A stretch of DNA of 64,000 nt from Blastobasis lacticolella (taxonomy: Eukaryota > Arthropoda > Insecta > Lepidoptera > Blastobasidae): contig LR990050.1 of NCBI GenBank assembly GCA_905147135.1, positions 322,501 to 386,500 of the forward strand, given 5' to 3'. Of this stretch, positions 24,101-36,100 are shown in pieces (positions within the stretch are counted from its first letter, which is position 1; every line of letters starts with the position of its first letter). A model generated the notes under the pieces. That model was given only the letters and a program-made list of their open reading frames with translations, made no database searches and was not told the origin of the DNA. A program made the position numbers and the translations under genes.

Positions 24101-27100
24101 TCGTAAAATAACTTTTTAATCATTATGCACCACTTTTATTTTTAAATATTTTGTCGGGCGCCGGGACGCGGCGTAATATAGGCTGAATACTTAGATGTTT
24201 TTAACAAATTCAAATTCAAAATTTAAATTTTCATGTTTATATTCCGTGTAATTATTTTCCCGCTAAACAGAATATTTTTTGTAATTGTTGTAATTTGTGT
24301 TTGTGAATGTTTTTACTTATTTTAAGCAAATAAATAGATAAATATGAAAGTAGTAAAGTGAATTTCCCGCCGCTTGATACTCTCGACACGCGTAGATACA
24401 ACAGAACTGACTCGCAGCTTACTTCCAGCTAAGTTGAGAAAATTATAGGTACGATATTTTAACGTAAAAATATGAGTGTAGATAAATTTAGGTATTAAAA
24501 CACTCGTGTCAAACTATTATCATACTCGGCTACGCCTCGTATGATAAACAGACACTCATGTTTTAATACCCCCTTTTATATGACAGTTGCATAAACTACT
24601 ATTTTAAAATTTTATGGACTGGCATGAAAAAAGTGTATCCTTAAACAACTGTTTTCGAGTATGAAATTGGAACATTACGATATGAGTGTAAATAAATTAT
24701 ATTTCCTAGGGAGTAGCTCAGAATACTATTTTACAATATGCAAACTTACCATGCAAATACCTAATCTCGATTCGATGAGCACCAGCGTGGCCGGCCGGTT
24801 GGTTATTTATTTTTATTTTATTTTATTTTATTTATGGTTATGCAGGACTAACTACGAAAAAACCTGCTGAACTCCGCCTTTTCATTAACGTCAAGATGAT
24901 TATGTTTTTAGGATGTCTAAGGACAAACTAAACTTCCTTTGCTAGTGTAACTAAAACAGGTACTTCTAATTTCTTTGTCTGTAACAAATGAAGAATGAGG
25001 ATTTTCGCTTTTCTAAATTCCATTTAGCAACTGGGATTTGTGGTCTGCTGTCAAACTAAAACTTTGTCATTGGCTGGCTGGCTGACACTGTCCAATGCAG
25101 GAATTTGACAACGGACCTCACTTCTACCCAGCGTAATCCAATAGATTTCAAAGAAAAGAAAGCACCACTGTTCGTGCCAAATGGATTGGGAATAGCATAC
25201 TGGACCTGCCTACAGCCGGCATAATTTCATAAAAAATATATGAAAACTGTTAGAAACTACTCTAATTCATTAACCTGGAGCGAATACGACCATTTGAAGC
25301 ATTCACCATTACACCAATCGCTGTAATTTCTTGCAATTTAATTTTTTTCGAGAGATCAACGTCCATTAGTCTCAATCCATTCGGCACGAACTACAGTACC
25401 AATATAGTCCAATAACCTGGTATCCTCCCCAGCGTCGCAGTCGGTGCGCGTGTGGGTGCGCGCGCGCGACGCGGGCGGGCTGGCGGGCGAGGCGCCCGTC
25501 GCCGTCTTCGTCGAGGGGCAGGAGCGCGCGCCCCGGCTCAAGCCGCCGCCCGCCAACGTGTTCCTCCGGGAGGTACGTACCCCAGGCTGCAGTGTTAGAG
25601 CCTCGCTGCGGCCGACGCAACAGGGCGGGCTGGCGGGCGAGGCGCCCGTCGCCGTCTTCGTCGAGGGGCAGGAGCGCGCGCCCCGGCTCAAGCCGCCGCC
25701 CGCCAACGTGTTCCTCCGGGAGGTACGTACCCCAGGCTGCAGTGTTAGAGCCTCGCTGCGGCCGACGCAACAGGGCGTTATACGGCAGACAAACAGGCAA
25801 GCGGGCCACCTGATGGAAAGTGGTCACCGCCGCCTATGGATATCAGCAACACCAGGGGAGACACCAATGCGTTGCCCGCCTCTGAAGAGACCTCTAATAT
25901 ACCTCTTGAACGATCCCATGTTATAGTCCAAAGGAAACACTGTGGCTGGGAGCACATTCCACATCCTAATCGTACGAGTGAGACACGTTCTTTCGAACCT
26001 TCGCGTGGTGACCAACAGAGGATCTACGTGGTGAGGATGAGTACCCAGCCCACGGCGGAATTGTGCTGTGATACCAGATACTATGTGTTGTCGCTTGAAT
26101 GTGCAGGTTTCATCACGATGTTTTCCCTCAGCGTAAGAGCATAGCCCCTAACCTTCCTCTCTAACCATGCCTACCCAGGACGCCCCCCCCGGCACCCTGA
26201 TCGCGGAGCTCCGCCCCTTGCCCGACTCGCCGCCGCCGGCGCGCTTCCGGCTGTCGGCGGGGCTGTGGCCGCGCGAGCTGTTCGCCGTGGACGACGCCGG
26301 CCGCCTCGTGCTGGCCGGACAGCTGGACCGGGAGACCGCTACGGAGCATTATATCGGTGAGATTGCCTGTGTAGTATACCTAATTTTTTATAATAGGGGG
26401 AAGCAAACGAGCCAGTGGGAATCCCACCTACCACACCCAGGTGCCAGGTCAGGTGGGGTCACCTAATGGAAAATGATCCCTGTTGCCCATAAACCATCCA
26501 CATTAAACACCCCCAACATTCGGTCGTCACGAATGCGTTGCCAGCCTTTGAAACCTACAGTTTCGGTGAATTTGTGGCCTTCCGCAACTTGACAAAGTGC
26601 GAACGAGCATATCCGGGGCAGCCTTGGCGTAAGAGATATATATATATACTAGCTGACCCGGCAAACGTTGTTTTGCCATATAAATAATTTTTGTATGTTG
26701 TATCATAAAAAAATAGAAATTAAAAATTTTGTCTAAAAAATAAATAAAAAAAATTAGGGGTGGACTACCCCTAACATTTAGGGGGATGAAAAATAGATGT
26801 TGGCCGATTCTCATAGATACCGGATTAGCACAAAAAATTTCATCAAAATCGGTCAAGCCGTTTCGGAGGAGTATGGCAACGAAAACTGTGACACGAGAAT
26901 TTTATATATATAGATATATATATATATATATATTAATATAAGATAACAATAAAACGGGCTGTTGACTAACTTCACTCGAAAAAGTGCTAGAGAAACCAAT
27001 TAATTTGACAACCTAAATGGTTCAGTTGGTTAGTAAGCCGGTCGTCACAAAAAGGTCCCGGGCTTGATTCCCGGTCGTTGACAAATTCCTTGGGTTTATT

Positions 27101-30100
27101 TTTTATGGTAGCAGTTTGTTCTTTTGATCTTCAATTTCATCTCCGAATATAGATATAGATATATTTACGACGCTAGCACCCCTTCCCGCAAGCATCCTCC
27201 ACCTTGAAGCGTACCTCCATATACCGTTTGTAACCTTACCGTGCTCCCCCAGGCATAATAGCAGAGGGCCCGGGCAGCCCGCCGCCGGGCTCGCTGGCGG
27301 AGCTGCGGCTGCACGTGCTGGACGCCAACGAGCACGCGCCCGCCTTCCACTCGCAGCCGTACGTCGTGCACGCCGCCGAGAACACGCCCGTGCATTCCAC
27401 CATCGTGCAGCGTGAGTACCTAGACTATACGACTTCAAAGTTTCTGTAAAGCAGTGCAGTAGCATGACAGCTATACGGTTTACGAGCTTCTGTAAATGAG
27501 TGATGGATGTAGGGTTTGCGAGCTTCTGTAAATGAAAGAAAGAAAAAAACATTTATTACAAAGGACGCCACGACCTATGCCGCCTACCTACAAGCCAGTA
27601 CCTATGAAGCATAATAATTATGAAATTAGTAGATTGTAAAGGCAGCGTAGGTTATCTACGTCATCAAATACTAGAAAAATTCCACTCTGTAGCGATAGTA
27701 GAGGTTTAGGAGATCCACAAAAAGTCGGTCTACTCGCGCACAATCTAAAACAAAACAAAAATTGTTTGGCGACCCAAACTTTTGACTTTATAGCGATTGT
27801 ACTTACTTGTCGTTTTGTGTGAGTTATAGAAGTAAAAAACCGTCGGTGTCCACATAGTCTATGAAATTTATACAAGCACGCTTATAGCGTAATTTGGGAG
27901 GGCTTTTTGTTGTCTGAAGTGATGATACATAGTCGACGTCAACAATGTAAGGAGAGTGGATGCGGTACCGACCTTCGAGTGAAGATATCTAAAACAATGG
28001 CTCAGATTAGCCACGAGATTTTTTGCCTTACATAATAAGTATACATAGAGAAAAAAAATACTAAAGTAAATAAATAAAATAAATTTAAAAGTAAAGGAGC
28101 TTGGTGCTTTTTTTTTTATTCAGTAAGGTACAGATACAGAACTAGAACTTATAAATAAGTCCGGGCTTTACATATAAATATTTAAACTTACAAAACAAAC
28201 TTAAACTAACTAATAAATAAACAAAACCTTAACCCCCAGTATCAGCCGACGACCCGGACGCCGGTTCCCACGGCGAGGTCCGGTTCTCCCTCGCCGAGGA
28301 GAGCTCCCTCTTCTCCGTGGACCCCTACAGCGGATGGGTGACCACGACCGGAGAGCTGGATCGGGAGACCAAAGCAGAGCACCGCCTGGCGTTGATCGCC
28401 GCAGATGGAGGCACGCCGCCGAGGACTTCGAGGGGAACATTGGTCGTGAGGCTGGTGGATTACAATGACTGCCCGCCCGTGTTCGAGCAGAAGGTTTACA
28501 CGGCTGAGGTGAGGGTTTTTGAGGACTATTTGGTACTTATACATAAACCAACCGTGTAATATTGCCAGCACTATTAGCGAAAGTGCTATTTTCTTTATGA
28601 AATTGAATGAATGAATGAATGAAATATATTTGTTGATTAACAAGGACATCACAAAAATTAAGAATAAAAAAATAAATTAAGAGTTTTGTTCCATTTACTT
28701 GTTTTTCGAATATTGAACCGGTTTTGGCACAACAAAGTTCTCTATAAAATACGAGCCTTATGAAATTTCGATTTATACGCAAGTATCGCTGCAAACTGGA
28801 TAATAGCAACGTTTTCTATTGTTATATCTTTAACTTTGCGATCTCCAACACGCCTGCCAAGCGTGGAATAGAAATATTGTTGAACTGTGAACATTACAAA
28901 TTATATTCGTGAGTCTCAACAGTTTGCCCATTTCGGTCATACTATATTTAAAGGTAGCAATAATTTAATGGTACAATTCACATCCATTTATTATTATGGC
29001 AATAACCTTCCCTTCCGTGGGAGAGGCCCTAAGTCGTGCAGCGGATTATTATAGGCTATAATGATGATGATAATGAATGAATATCCCCGTCCCCAGGTAT
29101 CGGAAGCGGCGCCCCTGGGCACGGTGGCCGCCCGGCTATCTACCGTGGATGCAGACGCGGCGGGCGCGGCGCTCACCTTCCTCGTGGCGAACGGCGACAC
29201 ACGCGCCCGGTTCGGGGTTCGGAACACCGGGGAGGTACGCAGTGACTATAAATAAAATAGTTTTTGATCTTCACGTCTGTGGTAACGATACGAGATGCTG
29301 TATTGACCTGTGGGTCCAGCTAAGATGATGTGAAGGTGTTTCCAAGCGATTATATTGTGACTGTCGATCGGAACTTGTCGGTTATATCGGCGCAGTACGA
29401 TTAACTTCAACTCCGTCTTCCCTTGTGTCTGGAAAGTAGCGAAGAGTCGCCTAAGTTAATGGTGAAATAGAACACACGATTTCGTTCGCATAGCAAACCT
29501 CCACACAAGTGTGCTCTCGCGCGCGTTAAGCGAGAAATGGACGATATAGATACTGCTATATCTTTCATCTTAATATTGAAAGAAGGAAACAAACGCTCTG
29601 TCGCTGCGCGAGCTTTGTAGCAAGCACCGCATTTGTGCTAGCCGTGCTATAGTAATACGAAGATTTTTTTAACAACTATTGAACTATTATTACTTTCTAT
29701 GTTGAATATTTCCTTAGATAGAACTGCTAATTTTAACCATCACGTATTCCCTCAATAAAATCAAAAAACTTATTTTTTTTTATCCCTCCACCACCCCGCC
29801 AGGTATACGTGGCCCGTCCGCTGGACCGCGAGTCGCGGGCGGCGTACGGCCTGACCATCGCCGCCACCGACGGGAAGTTCACCGCCTACACCGTGGTCAA
29901 CGTCACCGTGCTCGATGTTAACGGTTAGTCCAATGGTTAATACGGAAGTATCAGTGGCAACGTGTATGCGTAACCAAGGTTAAGCAATGATCGTAATGTT
30001 CGGGAACTGGATGGGTGAGCGTTTCGTACTTTGAGGCAAGTCGATTTTCATCATCGCAACGAGCTCGCCACTCGTTGGGCGTGCCATCTAATACTTTTGG

Positions 30101-33100
30101 TGAAGCGAAATTGATCAAGGTCTTCCAAGGGACAAGAGACTGATTGAACAGTTAAGGCCCCGTGACGGTATTTCATTTAAATTAATTTATTTCAAAAAAA
30201 TAATTTTAAAATTGTAATTGACGTGTACTGACTGATCTTGTAATTTCGCGAGACGTTAAATGCTTAGTCAGTCGCTAGCGAAGCTGTTCGGGTGGTGAGA
30301 TATAATCGTGGTGTAATGGTGTATGATATAAAGATATAAAATAAATTCAAAATATCTCCACGTTTTACTGTATATTCGCCGACATGTGTATACTCTTTGT
30401 TACAAAAAGGCATCTAAAATAAAAAAGCCGATAATTCCCGTTGTCTCCCAAAGCTACCTACACCTTTACACTTGTCGCAAGTTACCACGAGTGTAAAAGA
30501 CGTCTAGGTAGAATCAACGTGAATGTTCGAAAAAATACATACATATTTCAAAAGATATTTTCCTTAAAAGATCCATACTTTAAGATTTACTAAATCTCAA
30601 AAAGATATCGACTAAAAGTCAAACATAATTTTAAATGTTCTATTGTCATGCCAAACTGGAGCTCAGCTCAGAATGTGCTGCAGGCAGCGAGACCACAGCG
30701 CTAATTTTCAGCTCAGCCTTAAAACCCAACTTAACATAATTTCTGTGTTCCAAATTGATTCCACAAACATCCCCGTCACCTTTACAGACAACCCACCGAT
30801 CTGCGTCCGGCACCGCTACCGCGCCCGCCTGTCCGAGGACGCCACGGCGGGCGCGCGCGTGGCCGCCGTCGTCACCACCGACGCCGACGCCGACGCCGAG
30901 CCGCCGCGGTTCGCGCTCAGCGGGGAGCATCACGACCACTTCCATATACACGAGGTGGGTTTGGGTGAAGGGGCTGCGTCCGGCACCGCTCCCGTGGCCG
31001 CCGTCGTCACCACCGACGCCGACGCCGACGCCGAGCCGCCGCGGTTCGCGCTCAGCGGGGAGCATCACGACCACTTCCATATACACGAGGTGGGTTTGGG
31101 TGAAGGGGCTGCGTCCGGCACCGCTCCCGTGGCCGCCGTCGTCACCACCGACGCCGACGCCGACGCCGAGCCGCCGCGGTTCGCGCTCAGCGGGGAGCAT
31201 CACGACCACTTCCATATACACGAGGTGGGTTTGGGTGAAGGGGCTGCGTCCGGCACCGCTCCCGTGGCCGCCGTCGTCACCACCGACGCCGACGCCGACG
31301 CCGAGCCGCCGCGGTTCGCGCTCAGCGGGGAGCATCACGACCACTTCCATATACACGAGGTGGGTTTGGGTGAAGGGGCTGCGTCCGGCACCGCTCCCGT
31401 GGCCGCCGTCGTCACCACCGACGCCGACGCCGACGCCGAGCCGCCGCGGTTCGCGCTCAGCGGGGAGCATCACGACCACTTCCATATACACGAGGTGGGT
31501 TTGGGTGAAGGGGCTGCGTCCGGCACCGCTCCCGTGGCCGCCGTCGTCACCACCGACGCCGACGCCGACGCCGAGCCGCCGCGGTTCGCGCTCAGCGGGG
31601 AGCATCACGACCACTTCCATATACACGAGGTGGGTTTGGGTGAAGGGGCTGCGTCCGGCACCGCTCCCGTGGCCGCCGTCGTCACCACCGACGCCGACGC
31701 CGACGCCGAGCCGCCGCGGTTCGCGCTCAGCGGGGAGCATCACGACCACTTCCATATACACGAGGTGGGTTTGGGTGAAGGGGCTGCGTCCGGCACCGCT
31801 CCCGTGGCCGCCGTCGTCACCACCGACGCCGACGCCGACGCCGAGCCGCCGCGGTTCGCGCTCAGCGGGGAGCATCACGACCACTTCCATATACACGAGG
31901 TGGGTTTGGGTGAAGGGGCTGCGTCCGGCACCGCTCCCGTGGCCGCCGTCGTCACCACCGACGCCGACGCCGACGCCGAGCCGCCGCGGTTCGCGCTCAG
32001 CGGGGAGCATCACGACCACTTCCATATACACGAGGTGGGTTTGGGTGAAGGGGCTGCGTCCGGCACCGCTCCCGTGGCCGCCGTCGTCACCACCGACGCC
32101 GACGCCGACGCCGAGCCGCCGCGGTTCGCGCTCAGCGGGGAGCATCACGACCACTTCCATATACACGAGGTGGGTTTGGGTGAAGGGGCTGCGTCCGGCA
32201 CCGCTCCCGTGGCCGCCGTCGTCACCACCGACGCCGACGCCGACGCCGAGCCGCCGCGGTTCGCGCTCAGCGGGGAGCATCACGACCACTTCCATATACA
32301 CGAGGTGGGTTTGGGTGAAGGGGCTGCGTCCGGCACCGCTCCCGTGGCCGCCGTCGTCACCACCGACGCCGACGCCGACGCCGAGCCGCCGCGGTTCGCG
32401 CTCAGCGGGGAGCATCACGACCACTTCCATATACACGAGGTGGGTTTGGGTGAAGGGGCTGCGTCCGGCACCGCTCCCGTGGCCGCCGTCGTCACCACCG
32501 ACGCCGACGCCGACGCCGAGCCGCCGCGGTTCGCGCTCAGCGGGGAGCATCACGACCACTTCCATATACACGAGGTGGGTTTGGGTGAAGGGGCTGCGTC
32601 CGGCACCGCTCCCGTGGCCGCCGTCGTCACCACCGACGCCGACGCCGACGCCGAGCCGCCGCGGTTCGCGCTCAGCGGGGAGCATCACGACCACTTCCAT
32701 ATACACGAGGTGGGTTTGGGTGAAGGGGCTGCGTCCGGCACCGCTCCCGTGGCCGCCGTCGTCACCACCGACGCCGACGCCGACGCCGAGCCGCCGCGGT
32801 TCGCGCTCAGCGGGGAGCATCACGACCACTTCCATATACACGAGGTGGGTTTGGGTGAAGGGGCTGCGTCCGGCACCGCTCCCGTGGCCGCCGTCGTCAC
32901 CACCGACGCCGACGCCGACGCCGAGCCGCCGCGGTTCGCGCTCAGCGGGGAGCATCACGACCACTTCCATATACACGAGGTGGGTTTGGGTGAAGGGGCT
33001 GCGTCCGGCACCGCTCCCGTGGCCGCCGTCGTCACCACCGACGCCGACGCCGACGCCGAGCCGCCGCGGTTCGCGCTCAGCGGGGAGCATCACGACCACT

Positions 33101-36100
33101 TCCATATACACGAGGTGGGTTTGGGTGAAGGGGCTGCGTCCGGCACCGCTCCCGTGGCCGCCGTCGTCACCACCGACGCCGACGCCGACGCCGAGCCGCC
33201 GCGGTTCGCGCTCAGCGGGGAGCATCACGACCACTTCCATATACACGAGGTGGGTTTGGGTGAAGGGGCTGCGTCCGGCACCGCTCCCGTGGCCGCCGTC
33301 GTCACCACCGACGCCGACGCCGACGCCGAGCCGCCGCGGTTCGCGCTCAGCGGGGAGCATCACGACCACTTCCATATACACGAGGTGGGTTTGGGTGAAG
33401 GGGCTGCGTCCGGCACCGCTCCCGTGGCCGCCGTCGTCACCACCGACGCCGACGCCGACGCCGAGCCGCCGCGGTTCGCGCTCAGCGGGGAGCATCACGA
33501 CCACTTCCATATACACGAGGTGGGTTTGGGTGAAGGGGCTGCGTCCGGCACCGCTCCCGTGGCCGCCGTCGTCACCACCGACGCCGACGCCGACGCCGAG
33601 CCGCCGCGGTTCGCGCTCAGCGGGGAGCATCACGACCACTTCCATATACACGAGGTGGGTTTGGGTGAAGGGGCTGCGTCCGGCACCGCTCCCGTGGCCG
33701 CCGTTTTTGCGATTCCAAAACCCACTAGATGCCGCCACTGAGACGCAAGATTTTCTGTTTTACTAGCCAGTCTATTAGTTTTATCTACCTGTTCAAGTGC
33801 CGATTTTACACACGACACGTACACCTTCGTTATCTAATTTTTTTTATTTCTTAGACACACTACTACAACACATGTAATAATCTGTAGGTATATACATTGG
33901 GACTGTATAGTCTCGCTGTATATTTTAAGTTTTAATTGTATTCTTTTTATGTTTTTTGTATTTCTTATACTATCACAATATTGTTATTGTTGTTTGTGCA
34001 ATTAAATGTTCTTTCTTTCTAAATGTTTGCCTTTTGTTCGATCCAGGACACAGGCGTAGTGACGGTGGCGAGCTCCCTGGATCGCGAGGCGGTCGCCTCC
34101 TACCGTCTCGAAGCGCACGCGCGCGACCGCTCCCGGCCCGAGTGGGCCTGCAGCAGCGAGCTCGACATCCGCCTCGACGACGTCAACGACAACGCGCCTC
34201 GCTTCGCCGCCGACACCTACAGCGTCACCCTCCCGGAGGACGCCGAACCGGGCACGCTCGTGGCCAAAGTGCACGCCGCCGACCCCGATCTAGGCGACAA
34301 CCGCCGCGTGCGGTACGAGCTCCTCAGCAGCGAGGACGGCGTGTTCGCCCTCGCGCCGGACTCCGGGATAGTGACCCTCCGCGCGGCGCTGGACCGCGAG
34401 ACGGCGGCCGAGCACCGCGCCGTCATCGTCGCCCGCGACGCCGGCCGCCCGCCGCGCTCCGCCACCACAGCTCTCCGCCTCACCGTCGCCGACGTCAACG
34501 ACAACCCGCCCGAGTTCGAGTTCCGCGCCTACCGCGCCGCCGTGCCCGAGCTGCACGCCGTCGGCACCGAGGTGCTCCGGGTCCGCGCGACCTCGCGCGA
34601 TGCGGGCGTCAACGCCGACGTCTATTATGAATTAGTCGGCGGTGATGACCGGGAAGACTTCGCCATCGACCGAGCCAGCGGCGCCGTGCGCGTGGCCCGC
34701 CCGCTCGACTACGAGCGCCGCCGACACTACCTCCTCACCGTGCAGGCGGTCGACGGCGGCGAGCCCCCGCTCAGCGACTTGGCCACGCTCAACATCAGCG
34801 TGGTCGACAACAACGACAACGCGCCCGCCTTCACGCAGGCCACGTACACCGCCCGCGTGCGCGAGGACGCGGCGCCGGGCACGCGCGTCGTGCAAGTCAT
34901 CGCCGACGACGCGGACGACGGCGCCAACGGCCGAGTGACCTACTCCATTGGCCGCGGCGACCCCGACAGCCGGTTCGCCGTCGACCCCGACACCGGCTAC
35001 GTGGCTGTGGCGGCGCCGCTCGACCGCGAGACGACCGCCACGTACGCGCTGGAACTGCGCGCGAGGGACCGCGGCGTGCCCGCTCTGGAGTCCGCGACCA
35101 CGGTGACCATCGAGGTGGGCGACGCGAACGACAACGCGCCGGCGTTCGCGCAGGCCAACTACTCGGCGGTGGTGCGCGAGGATCGTCCATTAGGCACCGT
35201 GGTGCTGCGGCTGGCGGTGTCGGACGCGGACGCGGCGCCGAACGCGGCCCCGTTCACGTTCGACTTCCAGGCGGGCAACGAGGCGGGCGCGTTCCGCATC
35301 GAGCAGGACGGCACGCTGCGGTCGGCCGCGCGGTTCAACCACCGCGTGCGCGACCGCTACGCGCTGCAGGTGCGCGTGTTCGACAACGGCGCGCCGCCGC
35401 TCTTCGCCGACGCCTGGGTGCTCGTGCGGGTGGTGGAGGAGTCCCAGTTCCCGCCGGTGGTGACCCCGTTGGAGGTGCAAGTGAACTCGTATTTGGACGA
35501 GTTCCCGGGCGGGGCTGTTGGCCGAGTGTTCGCGGAGGACCGCGACGCGTACGACACGCTGACGTGGGCGCTAGCGCCGTCGCCGGGGGCCAGCGAGCTG
35601 TTCGAGATCGCGGCGGCGGACGGGACACTACGCGCGGCGCCCAGACTGGACGCGGGTGAATACAGACTGAACGTGACCGTCGACGACGGGAAGTTCACCG
35701 GGTGGGCGGCGGTGCGGGTCACCGTGGTCCTTATACCCGACGAGGCGCTGGCGCAGGCCGTTGTCGTGCGGTTCCGTGCGGTGGGCGCGCGCGAGTTCGT
35801 GCTGTCGCACCGCAAGGGGTTCGTGCGCGCGGTGGCGGAGGCGCTGGACGTGGCGGCCACCGCCGTGCTGCTGCTGGGCGTCCAGCCGTCGGAGCTCGCA
35901 GATAATACGGTGGAGGATGCTGCCAGGAAGAAGAGACAGGTTGGTGGTTTTTGTATGTTAAATGTTAAACTGTTTTAGATAAGTGCTACCATTGCTAAAG
36001 TAAATTGAAAATAGATAAAAAATTGGCGAATGATGACTTACGAAAGGCATTATTGTACTAATGTAAATTGCTGGTGACCGATAAGATTTCCGAAAAGTTA

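Noticed and set aside
27000..27085. Possible tRNA gene
   Set aside because: A and B boxes are present but stems do not close, and it continues into a repeat body: a SINE head. The same applies to 54395-54475 and 59640-59690.
30646..33738. 1030-codon open frame on the minus strand and a second 1003-codon plus frame over array 4
   Set aside because: Both exist only because a stop-free 135-bp unit is repeated 21 times. The gene frame is supported by flanking cadherin exons.
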